A stretch of 64,000 bases of DNA from Isoetes taiwanensis (Eukaryota; Streptophyta; Lycopodiopsida; Isoetales; Isoetaceae): the NCBI GenBank assembly GCA_021234155.1, contig JAJEKV010000078.1, positions 4,003,225 through 4,067,224 on the forward strand, written 5' to 3'. Under the pieces are notes generated by a model. The model did no database searches. It had not been told where the DNA came from and was given only the letters and a program-made list of their open reading frames with translations. Each line of letters begins with the position of its first letter. The stretch's first letter is position 1. Both the position numbers and the translations under genes were made by a program. Below, one piece after another: positions 25,705 through 38,019 of the stretch.

Positions 25705-27190
25705 TGAGCATTACAAAGTAGAAAAACATGGTGTTCATCTTCGATGCTTCCAGATTCGCATATCTTACACAAACGGTCCTCCACCGGAGTCTTTGACCAT
25801 CTTCCTGTCTCTATTTCTAGCTTATGTGCGCCAGTTCTGTACTTCGCTATCAACTGTTTTTGATTCCTTGGTATACTTGCATGTAAATAACCTTGACATT
25901 CGTAAGCATCTAAGTGATTGAAACAGGTTTGATACTGCAACATTCTTTTCCCTGGTTCTGCCCATAAGCGGCCTATTACTAGTTTATCTAGTAGATCTCT
26001 TGTTTCCTGTTTATCCTTTGGCCAATTTGATTCATCTACACCCCATCTATTCGCCCATGTCATAAGGTTTCTTTTCCAACCTGCCTCTGCGTTCCCCATA
26101 GCCCATTGGGATAGACGGTTTGGGTGCTGCTCACTGACTCTATTAAAGTAGTTTATTGCTTGATATAAGCCTTCAAGTTCTAGCGGGAGCATGCCTACTT
26201 CAGCCAGCATTATTACATATGGGATCTGGGATCTAATCCCAAGTTCTTCTCTCAAAAACATTTTTTGAACTGCTTCAATCTGTTTCCACATGCGAGGTGA
26301 GATGCCAGGTCCCCAAATGGGAACACCATAAAGTGTCACTGTTTGAACCAGAGTTTTGAATAGGATTCTTTTTAATCCCCAATCAGTAAGAGAGGCCCTG
26401 TTGCATTTTGCCAGCATGCTATACAAAGCCGCTTTCCACCGAAGCTCTCCTCCTTGAGACCTTTTTTCCAACTATAGTTTGAGGTAATATCAATCCCAAG
26501 ATATTTGTAGCTCTACAATTTCCATAACCTGATTCTTGTACATAAAATTCGGTCTTCTCTTGGTGCCAAATATCATGATTTTGGATTTGGCTAGATTTAC
26601 ACTCATCTTTTTTGTTTCACAGAAAGCCTCCAAACTGTTTAGATGCTCCTGTAATGTTTTTGGTTTACTTGCTAGCAAGACTACATCATCGGCATAAAGG
26701 AGAAGTGGACCACGTAATAATGCCCAATTTAGTGCTGCGCCAGAGATCATCTCTCTCAACCGGGTCATCTAACTCATCTATGAATATCCCGAACAAGGTG
26801 GGTGATAATGGACAACCCTGGCGTACCCCAACTGTGCTCCTGATCGTGTCACACTCCACTTGGATCAAGACTTCTGCATATAATTGCGAAACTGCCTCTC
26901 TTATCTCTTGTGGGACGCCTAACTGAATCATTCTATCACTAAGCTCTTTGCGCGGAACTGTATCAAACGCTTTGGTAAAGTCTATAAATGCCATGTACAA
27001 TGCTGCATTGGGAGTTTTTGCATTTTCTATCAAGGTTCTGAGGGTTAGCACATGATCTAACGTATTATGATCTCTCCTGAAACCTGCTTGACATGGTGAG
27101 CGTACTTCTGCATGTTCTGCCCAAGAGCTTAATTTGCCTTCCAAGAGGCTGCCTAGAAGTTTGGCAAACACACTGCCAAACATCCATATC
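25705..27190 (-). mobile_element. LINE fragment with intact YADD box
   Basis: Internal piece of the same LINE family as 1-3210, opposite strand. Frame 1 (27183-26686) has CQAGFRRDHNTLDHVLTLRT, AFIDFTKAFDTVPRKEL and GVRQGCPLSPTLFGIFIDEL. Frame 2 (26768-26490) has LLLYADDVVLLASK, the intact catalytic box. Frame 3 (26471 leftward) has the C-terminal domain ending in RLCKICESGSIEDEHHVFLLC, a Cys/His zinc-binding motif. Homology stops at about 25705, right after this motif. Neither endonuclease nor poly(A) tail is present, so it is truncated at both ends. Two frameshifts inactivate it, but it is better kept than the left-edge copy. Confidence 0.9.
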
Positions 27191-28555
27191 TTATGGTGGC
27201 CATGCTTATATGAAAATTTAAGACTTTAAGCTATAGAAGATAAATCCATATGTGCATGTCTTTTGTGAGTTGCCAATCTTCTAGCTAGTTTTTTCGACTC
27301 AAGATGTCAAAAGCCAATATAAAGACGCACCCTTACATATGCCAATAATGTTGGGCATCCATTTACAGAATCTGCATTTTGAAGTTGGAAGCCATGCACA
27401 GCCGAAAACGTCTAAGATCGAAGTAAACTTTGATAATTTCATTAGTCCCTTGATAGTACATATTGTAATACCCATAATACGTGCGAGTTCAAAGGTTCAC
27501 AAGTGTTATATAACATATTTTGTATGTACAGTATGTGGTACAAAATGATCTAGATGTGTAGCATGTGGCAATGCTTGACTATAAAAATGTTTCTTTCTAT
27601 AGTGATATTTATTTTTCACAAACATGATTATAAGTAGATAAAGAATTTTGCTAAGAAACTCATATGTAAAGAAAGAAAATCTTTTGTTTATGTACTTACT
27701 ACTTCTAAGCTGGCATTTTCACGTATGAAACCATGCATATTTTGGAGATGTCTCATAATCTTTCATTTCGGATGCATGTACTTTGTTAATCCTTCAGAAA
27801 GAGAGTGATATTATCTACGGCTACTATAAACCTATGTAACAGGTGCAATTAGTTTTCAAGATTTATGCTCTTTCATGGGGAGTTATTTGCAAATATATAG
27901 AAGCTTGCAGTCTTTGTGGGTTATTTTGAGATGCCACAAAATGGCTCGAATCTCTTCAAGATGCAGCAACAGCAGCATGGGGCATGCCACCCCAATTGTG
28001 GAACATGTTCTCCATGATCATTTTACATTGTGAACCATCGAATCTGCTACAACTATGGGAAGAAGTCTAGCTTTCTATGTTCGATGACTTCTTAAATGCG
28101 GTGACATTTTGAGCATAACTTTTGTGTCTGTCTTCCCAAAATTTCCACTTTAGAAAAATGTTTACTTACCCCTCCACAAACTTATAAAACATTGTTTTTC
28201 CATGACCTTTTGGTTTTTGTGGACATTAAAAAATCTATCCATTCTTTAAACGCAGATGATACATCAGACAATCTCAACAACAAAAATAGTTACAAAAATA
28301 AATCATGCCTATTCTTGCAAGCATCAACCTATAGTGTTGTTGAAAGTTGCGCATATATGGACATGCCAAGTAAAACACAAGCGGGATATTTAGAAATATC
28401 CGGACACACGCTTACTAGTAACTCTATTTAGATTCATTTTCGGTGTTTATAGAATATGAAGACTCCCTTCGTAATAGTTACAGTGGATTGAATGCAAGAG
28501 AAGAAACCATGGCTGAAGGGCATCACTCTATGGTTTTTCTGGATCTCATGTTTTG
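27190..28555. other. AT-rich spacer, no gene seen
   Basis: Only short unrelated open frames; no domain, RNA gene or repeat recognised. Confidence 0.5.
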
Positions 28556-28557
28556 CA

Positions 28558-30700
28558 AGAATGAGGAAGGAAGGAAGGAAGGAAGTATATTTTAACGTCC
28601 GCGGAGGCCAAACTTGACCTATGAGGCGGTACATACGCAAGACACAAAGCGAGATAAAACCACACCAAAAAGACAAATGCTACTATACAATGTGTCCCTA
28701 CCCGGGATGAAAAAACCCCACATGGGAGGAAAAACCCCGGTAGAAGGCTCGATCCCTTCAGAAGGGATTTCTCGCCGGTAGAGACTTGCAAAATGTAGGA
28801 TGCGAGGCGTGCAACCATTGGCTTATGCTAAAGAATTGATGCGTAAAGTGCGCATGAGCATCTAAGATCAGCATGTGTTGCTGGATATGCGTATATGCGG
28901 ACCCTCTTGCAGGAGCATGGTGCTCATCCTCTCATCGGCCCGCATGTGGCAACACGGCATATTCTCTCATGGTTGCCCTCCATCCGTAGTCCAACGACTG
29001 TTTCAATTCTCAGATGATGGGACCCCGTCCTCATGGATGCAATAGCTCTCCCGTTTCTTCATAGATATGTGCTTTCGGGTACCGGGTGGGCCATGTTCGG
29101 TGTTGGATTAACTTGCGTGTGGTAGTGCTCGTTTTTAGGCTTTGCACGAAAGTGGTCGCGCATCCCACAGAGTGGTGGCAAAGCGCTCATTCGGTGTGCA
29201 ACCGCCCCTCGGGCATCGGGCATAGCCACAATCTGGCCGGTAATCTATAGACCACGTTGCGAACCACCCCGGCGGTTCCCGGCCATACCCTCTTCGCCGT
29301 TTAGGCTCTTGTGCCAATAACAAAGCCCCCTGGGAAGACGCTGTGCATCCATGCCGGTGACCTTGTGGAAATATGCAAGATGTCTCATGATAGCTGAATG
29401 TTGCAGGGCCGTAACCCAGCCTCATATAGCAAAATCCGAGCAAGGCACCGCGGTCCCTGGATACCTAGGTCAGATGTTAAGAAGGCCTTTTGCACCCTCT
29501 CTAGCTTATCCTGTGTGTTCTTATAATTATCCGACCCCGCACTCTACCCCACACAACAATACCGTTCAACGAAAGTGCTCAACAGTGTGCTCTACGTGCC
29601 CAATCACATAGGTCTATTCTCAGAAGTGCCTATTCTCAAGATAGCATATGTGGTTTTCCATCCCAAGGATCTGCCTTTCCACACAGCCATCCCATAACAT
29701 GCTAGCACAAAAGTCGATTCCCAGATACTTGAAGGTCCTTACAACATCCACCTTCGCCCCTCTCGTGAATAGAGATCCGGGGATATCATGCCGCGAGGAG
29801 AGGACTGCCAGAGTTTAGTTTCTTCTCGCAGGGTTCACCGGCCATTCCCCGTTGTGTCACGTAACCCACTAAGAGCGCCCAAATGCCGCCGCATACCCCG
29901 GTCGTATGGGATAGCAAGTCTACATCGCCTCGCGTGATAGAGCAATTGCCTTTATATCGTATGCCTTGGTAGCCGCGGGCCACCGCCCCCATGTTCTTGC
30001 ATCCGTGTCTCCAACTTGTCAATGTAGAGACCAAAGAGCGTTGGAGATAACGACATCCCTATTTAACCCCTATGGTGCTAGCAACTCGCTGATCTCCGAT
30101 GCGTGCAATGCAAAGATATATCCCATCATGGCATGCAAATACCGCGAAATGTCGCCATAATAGGTCCCGAGGACCGATCATATGCCGCCTTGAAATCTAA
30201 TAAACAAAGAAGACAGTCACGCTGCATTGGTGAGTAGCTTCCATAAGGATTCTGAGGAGTGAATATATGGTCGATTGTGGAGTGGGCGTATGAAACCCCA
30301 CCGCCAACTGCACGCACTCCACCTTCCAGCCCAATGAGTTAACTTCTTTCCACCACACCCGCTAAGAGCTTTATGCAGTAATGGGCTCACCATGATCATG
30401 CTATAGTTCTAATCATCCCTATTACCGTCTTATGAATTGGGGTGACCTTGCTAACCATCCACTCCCCGTGAGGCCCTCCCTTATGGCCCTCCGGTTAACG
30501 ATCGCCGCCGAGGGCCCTAGCAAAGCCTGGCCCACCCCATTTCAATAACCCGCTTGAAGTCCCCTCAGTAGTCCTTCGCTTTGGCATTAGCTGTGTGTCT
30601 AAGGCCCCTGGATGTCTTTCCTCCGGAGCTGTGAGAGCATTTCTCCCACCGACCGAACCCAGCCAGCCTCCCCGGGAATCATACATAACCTCCAAGTTTA
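28558..30700 (-). mobile_element. GC-rich decayed LINE with simple-repeat tail
   Basis: Minus-strand LINE relic. The RT block at 30320-29780 includes STIDHIFT, CLLCLLDFKAAYD, then the IGVK..GC and SLVSTLTSW remains of the LFGLYIDKLE motif in shifted frames. The 3' region 28818-28594 resembles that of the element at 49285-51480, and both share TTTTAACGTCC.CGGAG next to the tail. The tail itself is (AAGG)n on the plus strand (28565-28585) rather than poly(T). The block is visibly richer in G+C and CpG than its surroundings. Extensively broken. Confidence 0.75.
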
Positions 30701-30719
30701 TGCATCCACCGGGTCTATG

Positions 30720-33370
30720 GTAATATTGCCGGGTGGTTGACTACAATGTTTCAAGTAAATGTCATTATGTAGTAAGAGCCATATTAGTAGTAGACGGCTG
30801 CTAGTTGCACTCCTAAGTTTCATCAGCAGCATCCATCATATATACGGGGTTATGCAATCACATGCAATATTCTTAGCAAGCCTATAGATATTAATGACTC
30901 TTAGTAATCCAGTTGTTTTAAAAACTATTTACGTCCTCAAAGCCTTCCTTAACTATCTGCAGATATGCAAGTTCATTGCATTCCTGTTGTGGCATTAGTG
31001 GTAAAGGCAATGATAAACTATATAGATCTACTGCAACTATGAACCATTGTTTCCAAATATTAGTTACGCTCCAATCAAGAGGATGATTCAACCCACTAGG
31101 ACCGGGATAGAATGTTTAAATTCTGCATTCCTCTGTGGAGTATATCTTCGCGGCATCTTTCTAACGCCTCGATGAAACTGTTATTTCTTTTTGTTAGCGA
31201 GGATCTGTGTTGACGAGAGCTTAGAGATTTATAAGACTTTAATTTAGGTTGCATCTGTGTTTAGCAGGCACCAAAATGGATCTAAGTTTGTCACACCGAA
31301 ATGGCACGCAAAATGCCTCGTGAATGCATGGTGGCGATCTTCACATACCGCAAAATATTGCAAGACATGTGAAATTTCTAGTAAGTGCAAAGGAGGATTG
31401 GCTTATTGAAAGACCTGCATGTAGCAGCTGCCTGATTTTGTTTAGCATGTCAAAATATTTGTTGGAAATATTCTTGCTTGAAAAGCTACCAGTCATTGTA
31501 AGTAATGCTAGCCCTGGGAAGAATTGGGAATACTAGGGTTCAAATCCCTGAACCCTTAGAACTACATTCATAGATTGTTTGTCATAGATTGTTTAACGAT
31601 GATTTGTTAGATATTCCACATTATTTATGTACACATATCCTGTATTTTTTAATATAAAAACTTGCTTTTTTAAGATAAGACCGTTAGGTGTTTGCTTTTG
31701 TTAGGGCCCGAAGGGCCAAATTTTTTTTTTAGTATACACATAACTACCATCTTCTTTATTAAAATGACAAGCCATTGGGAACCGTGCCGGAACGCCGCAT
31801 GTGCAGACGCATGCGGGTGTTCCCTTCAGTTTGCATCCCTCCTGCGAGATGCTGGTTGTCCACATTCAATGCAAATTTGAACTGGCCGTGAATCATAAAA
31901 ATCTTCAATGCAACTTCCTTTCTTTCTACGGATTTCTCACTCTCTGCAAGTCAATTTTTGCTCTCATGTTGGCGCCTCACGGGATCATCTCATTCTTGAG
32001 CTGGGCGGATCGTCTTATGGTGAGTAAAGTCCAGATTGCATAACACAACAAGTTTTCTCTTACACCATTTCATCTGCAAGCAACAGTGCCGATTTCTCAT
32101 TATGGCAAATTTGAACAGATCTTTTTCTTCTGTTGATGATCCGTCAACAAGTTAAAAAGGCGGATGTCTTCTACGGATTCAAAGTGTTGATGCAGATCAG
32201 TGCGTTGATGTTTGGCGTTGGTGCAGATCAGAGGGCTGACTTCTTTTGTGCATTGCATACATGGTATGATCCATGCACTATGCATTATTCTTAAACCAGT
32301 TCCTCTTGGTTTTTAGAGTCCAAGGGAGCAGAGGCAAAACATTGGCGACACAAACCAGGTTAGACACTAGAATTATTGGTTTCTATTCAATCATTGTTGA
32401 AGGCATTTGAATAAGTCATAAGACATTTTAGTTTCTTTAAACCCTATAAGTATAGATGCAGATTTTAGTTTCTTTGAATTCTATAAGTATAGATGCAGTA
32501 ATCTGGAAGCTTAATTTAGTAGGAAAATATTGAAATGACAGTCAAAATAGTTTGTCAATGCGTGGAATCTTATCCGCAAATTGGTCGGCTTATATGGTTG
32601 GACGGTTTAAGGAATAATATGTGTTTACCATATTTATTATAAATTTGGGGGGAGGAGGGGGAGGATAAGGGGGATTGATAATTTTACTCGGAGAAAAAAA
32701 ATGTGATGCCCGCATGTTTTAAGGTGTTGCATGATCCAAAGAAGGAAGATTGATACTTTAAAGGCGATTTTGGAGAAAGTATTATCGTAAGAGTTGGGGG
32801 TGGGGTGGGGGTTCATCTTGAAATCCGTGATGAACCATTTGAGTTATAAGGAATGGGTTGTTTTGGAGTGCGGAAATATATGGAAAGGGTTCATTTTTGT
32901 GACGTTTTGCAAGATTTTAAGCCCGCACATTTTCAAAATCAAGATTTTTTTAGATTTTTGGATCGATACTAAGGTTTTTCTTGCTACCGTGATCTGACCA
33001 TCTTTGTATTATACGTTATAATAGGAAGGTGGTCGCCACACTCACCCTAGTAACGCTAGATGGCATGTCCATATTGTATATAGGTGAATTCCAAAAAGAG
33101 TTGCCCTAGTTGATTTAGGATTTGATGGATCATTCTTCTTCGGTGCTTATATCCACCGGAGATCATACCGCAGATAAACCCGATTGTCAATGCATTATGA
33201 GACTCATGCTTAGTATGTGTCTTGCAAAAGGATTTGATGCATTTCTTACTCTGCTCTATGCCAACAGATGCTGCATGATCGATTGAAGAATGGTAAGCAT
33301 TCTAATTTTTTCAATACCCGAACCATATTTCTTATTATGCAGGCTTAAAATTAAATTTAAAAACTAAAAA
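30720..33370. other. Spacer, no gene seen
   Basis: No recognised coding region. 32440-32500 has a short duplicated phrase (TTTTAGTTTCTTT..TATAAGTATAGATGCAG twice). 32648-32670 is a G-rich run. Confidence 0.5.
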
Positions 33371-33377
33371 TGCTATT

Positions 33378-33768
33378 TATTTTTTTGTTGAAGGACTTCA
33401 GTCTTTATTTAATCAGAAGTCAAGTACAAGTAAAGATGCAAAAGACAGGTCTAACATCTCAAAGTGAAACAACCCGACTATACATAAGGGTGCACATCCA
33501 AATACTCCTCAAAGATAAAGCGCCTCTTACAAGGGGCAAGTGAAGAACGATGATAAGACCTAGCAATGTTATCTTGAGCATAATGGAGAACACGGTCATC
33601 TGCCACATCCAAACCTTTGAACACTACGGTCTCGCTTCTTTTCTAGATAGTCCACAACAAGCAATCTGCTGCTAAATGAAAAGCCACATCAGTTGCCATC
33701 GAGGAGGAGGGAGCTGAAGGGGCCAAGTCTGCAATCTTTAACCTCCTGATGACACAACCACACCAAAA
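33378..33768 (-). mobile_element. LINE 3' fragment 1
   Basis: TTTTTTTGTTGAAGGACTTCAGTCTTTATTTAATCAGAAG on the plus strand is a LINE 3' tail in reverse. Upstream on minus, WTI.KRSETVVFKG and ARSYHRSSLAPCKRRF match the region that follows the zinc-binding domain of plant L1 ORF2. Truncated at its 5' side by the next fragment. Confidence 0.7.
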
Positions 33769-34490
33769 TAATTTTTTTTGAGGGATAAAAAAAGATGTTA
33801 TTTACTTTGAGAGAACATTACAAAGCCATATAGTAGGGGTGCACCCATCTACGAATATGAGGTGGGGATAGCTACATGGCTCCAACTTGCACCATTCTCT
33901 TTTTCGACCTCAAGTAGATTGAGATAAGTGCTCCATATTTCTACTTTTACCTCTTCTTTACACTCAATCACTAGCCTAAATTTTTTAAGTCTATCAAGTA
34001 CCTTGTGGAGTAGTTGACTTGATGTTATGAATCCTCCTGATCCTTACCAAAAATTACATCATTCCTCCTTTTTCATATTAACCAGATTGTCCAGGCCCTA
34101 GCTATGTCAAAGGCATTCTTCTTTATAGGGAACCACTCTAGGCAGAGAATTCCCAACATCAATTCATTGGTTAAGGGTATTTAAAAAGATCTCTCCAGAC
34201 TCCATGCCCATACTACTTGTAAAAGATCTCACATTCCACTGGGCAATGTTCAATGGATTCCTCTACATCTTCACACATAGGGCGTGAAAGGGATGACATT
34301 CTTGTCCCATTTGGAGACTAGATGATTGACCCTTGGTGCCCTATAGATCACTTGCCAAAGAAAGCCATCGACACGTGGGGGGTGTATTTTAGCCAAACAT
34401 TTCTCAAAATGTTTTTAGGCCATCCTCCGTAATTACTAGTGCCCACTTGGTAGAAATCGAAGTAACCTTTTTGGTTTCAAGCTACTATAA
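33769..34490 (-). mobile_element. LINE 3' fragment 2 with RT zinc-binding domain
   Basis: A second poly(T)-GAGGGATAAAAAAAG tail begins at 33771. On minus, 34400-34220 reads PPRVDGFLWQVIYRAPRVNHLV..., then a Cys-rich piece ending VEESIEHCPVECEIF, the zf-RVT domain found at the C-terminus of plant LINE ORF2. Frames are broken. Confidence 0.72.
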
Positions 34491-34985
34491 CATGACTTCA
34501 TAACTCATTCGGCTATATAGGGGGTGCAAGACCCATGGACTTTGATCACCTCTATTTATTGTATTTGGGAGTACCATGAAGATGTACAAGATTGATTATA
34601 TGATATATGATTGTGCAGCAATGAACATGGTTAAAAGGATAGCTAGGTTAAAATTTGTTACCATGCTAGATAGGCGTAAGAAAAAGGAAAACGAAATCTA
34701 GACCACGTAGCTGGCATATCAAAAGGAGAAAATTATAAGCCATGGTTCTGAGCTAACCAAATGGGGTATGTCGTATGAACAAATTAGTTAGTGCCAAGTT
34801 CATTCGGCATAGATAGAAAGAAGAAGGAGCTATGCCAAGACCGGTGGGCCATTTCCAATAAATAGGAGAGGAATGAAGATCGATGTGCAGCTGGGTTGAA
34901 GGCGAATTGAAATCCAGGGGGATAAGTACGTATAGGTAGTGCATTTGCCAGATGAAAGATGGATCAAATGTAAACAGGTTCTTAT

Positions 34986-36930
34986 TGCTATAGTATCGAT
35001 TCCTTTTGCAATAATAGTTTCATTATAAGATCAATTTGATATGACCATTGCTTGAAAATTAGTTTGATGTGTTGTGACAAGGTTTAAGATTCAGATTAAA
35101 GGTAATATTTCATTGGTATCAGAGCAAATGTCTACTAAAGTTGGTGCATCCTTACTAAGTGGTATTGAGATTTTTAAAGGAGAAGCAGGATTTCAAGCAT
35201 GGAAGGAGAGGATCAAGGATGTTTTAGAAGCTGAAGAATTATGGAAACAGATGATTGCTGGAGAAAGTGGAGAAGCCGAGAAAGTAATCGCAAGTTCCAA
35301 AGACAAAAGTCGTTGGAGAATCTTCCGCCACTTAGGGGGCGAAGGTTCAGCCAAAGCCAAGGTGCAGTTAGCAAAAGGCATACTTTCCTGTAAATTGAGT
35401 TGAAGTATATTGTTGAAAGTATACCTAAAGGCATATGGGATTACCTAATTAAAACATATGAAGTTAAGAATTCCTCGCAGATGGATATGTTAGACAGAGA
35501 GCTGAGAAAATTAAAATATAAGGAAGGTGATAATCTCACGGAGTTTTTTCAAAAGTTTGATAATATTTCGGCTAACATGGAAGCTGCAGGAATTCCAATA
35601 ACAAATGAATTTCAGATTTTATCTTTAGCGCGAGCATTTTCAAATTATGAGAACTTGTCTACTTTGGTAAGGAATGTTGCAAGAAACAGGGATAAATCGA
35701 AAGCAAATGATTCGCACGGAGTTGGAGCAAAGGAAGGCTTTGAAGGATGATGAAGAGGAGCACGCAGAAATTTTATATACAGGAAAGGGTCGTGGTGCAC
35801 GGTCAGGCAGAATAGGCCCATGTTTTTTGTGCAATGCCTATGGGCATATCAAATCTAATTGTCCAAAGATGCGGAGAACGATGTTATAACCGCGTGATGG
35901 GTTTGGACATCCGCTATAAAACCGCTCCAGCCAAAAGATCCGAGAAGGGGCAGAGGTATTGGTCAAGGCCGAGGTAATATAAGCAATGCAAGGGGTAGAG
36001 GAAGAGGTGGAACAAGTAAGGAATATGCTGCAGTAAATATTGCAAGAGATGCAGAGACTAAAGAAGAAGATTCAGATGCCGAGGTAAGTACAACCATTGC
36101 ACTGAATATTTCGGAAAGAGATACTGATAATAATCTATATGTCCTAGATAGCAGAGCTGAGAGAAGTGTAATCAAGTCCACTGATGCAGTTAAGGAAAGA
36201 AATATCAAGACATCCAGCTTTGTTCAGATGGGAAAAGGGAAGATGCAAAAGGTGGAGGAAATTTGGGATGCTAGAGCTTTCGGATTTGCATGGGAATGTG
36301 GTGAATTTAAGCAATGTTTTGTGTGTACCATCTATATTGTTCGGAATCGATATTTGTCGGCCGGTTAATGGACTTGGGGTACAAAGTTTGTTTTGATAAA
36401 CACCAATGTGAAGTGTTCTATAATAATGAATTGAGATTTCTAGCAAAACGGTTTAAATTTGTTTGCTTTTTATAACTAAGATCGAAGATGAAAATGTAAA
36501 CGTAATTAGTTTGCCTTCTACAAGAATATGGCATAAAAGATTGGGTCATACCGACTAGAATAATGTGCAATATTTGATCAAAGAAGGGAAAATTGATGCA
36601 AAAAGATGAGGGCAAACACTTCACATGCATCGGATGTAAGCTGGAAGCACACGCCGCTTAAGATTTGGAAAATCCAACTAACGAGCAAAAGGTATACTAG
36701 ATCTTGTGCATACTGACCTCTGTGGACCATTGAATGTCCGAAGTTTGCATGGTAGAAAATATTCTATGACTTTCATTGATAATTACTCTAGGAAAATCAA
36801 ATGCTATGTCCTTAAGACAAAAGATCGCTTTTAATGCTTTTAGAATGTTCGAAGCGTAAAACGTAACGGAGAAACAAAGCGTAAAAATCAAGTGCGTAAG
36901 ATCGGATCGAGGTGGCGAATATCTCTTAGG
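34986..36930 (+). mobile_element. Ty1/Copia retrotransposon relic (gag, protease, integrase N-part)
   Basis: The primer-binding site TGGTATCAGAGC (complement to initiator tRNA-Met) at 35114-35125 follows a plausible 5' LTR end ..TTTCA at 35112. Gag follows in three frames: GIEIFKGEAGFQAWKERIKDVLE (35160-35230), KYIVESIPKGIWDYL to about 35750, and the zinc knuckle CFLCNAYGHIKSNC (35821-35862). The protease site reads VLDSRAERS (36140-36166) where DSGA is expected. The GAG-pre-integrase WHKRLGH is at 36529 and integrase pieces DLVHTDLCGPLNV, FIDNYSRK and VRSDRGGEY lie at 36699-36921. RT, RNase H and 3' LTR are missing. Dead; 5' LTR start not determined. Confidence 0.88.
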
Positions 36931-37350
36931 TAAATTTAAAATTATATGAGTTGATTGTTATTGGATATGCAAGGTTGGATACCATTTGCAATATATGTAT
37001 TACTAGTGATAAGAAAGCTTGCAAATACTATAATCAATATGTTGCAAATGATATGACGAATTGGAAACAAATTTAATAGCATGTGCAAAACATTACTTTG
37101 CCACCTTATTCTCATCTTTTTACATTTTTCTATAAGAATATTCATTCTAATTAGTTACATAAATAACTAGCAGAAGAGGTAGTTCATCATTGCAATGTTG
37201 AGGATTTCACACGCTGGATGGCAATCATCAAATCCTATGGATACATTACTTTGGTACAAATGCCTCTATAATGACTGCCTGGAATGGAGTCAATGAATTT
37301 ATACATCCACTAAGATAGATAATAGATACAGTTTTTGATGTCTACGGGAA

Positions 37351-38010
37351 GTCGGAACTTTTTTTTTTTTTGAAGGACGAAATAATTATTAACCAAAAGT
37401 AAACATTACAAGATGTACATATCTCGTCTAGCTGCATAAGCACAAGAAAATGCTCCTGAAACACAAGCCTAAAGCATTATGTGCTTATTCCAGCACATGA
37501 GACTAATGATAAGAATTAATTTGAAGATACAGTCTCTCACTTTTTCCCTGAGGGAGCAAGACTTAGAAGCCATATGTATCTTAGCCTGGGCTACAGCAAT
37601 AACACTACGATTGCCTTGGAAAATGTGCAGTCTATGACGCTCCCAGATTGACCATAGTAACCAACTAGACCCTAGATGAAATGCCTTCTGCTTAGCCGGG
37701 GTCCATGCACTTGGGTAGGATGCCAGAAGAACAGATTGGCTATACAGTGCCAGAAGCTAAAACTTATGGGACGTACACCCAGATGGAACCTGCCCCACCA
37801 CTATACATGCCTGAAGTGGGCCCCTCCCTCACTAACTTTACAATGATCGTGGCCACTTTTACAAGGAGACGTTGAACCCGTGACCTTGGGCATGGCAGTT
37901 TCGGGTCTTATTAGGACGTAGTTGTCATCTTGAATAAATCCATGCCATAGATAAGGAGGGATTCTACATTCTATTCTTGAAGACGGACGGACGGACGGAT
38001 ACAATTTTAA
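37351..38010 (-). mobile_element. LINE 3' fragment beside the Copia relic
   Basis: Poly(T)-GAAGGACGAAATAATTATTAACC starts at 37351. On minus, 37740-37520 reads KQKAFHLGSSWLLWSIWERHRLHIFQGNRS..., the conserved tail after the zf-RVT domain of L1-type ORF2. Possible diverged target duplication: TGATGTCTACGGGAA (37336-37350) and TAATGTCTAGGGAAA (about 38009-38023). A (GGAC)n run sits at the far end. Confidence 0.7.
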
Positions 38011-38019
38011 TGTCTAGGG

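Noticed and set aside
37801-38004. 67-codon minus frame as a separate gene
   Set aside because: It lies inside the LINE tail insert, has no domain and no start context.
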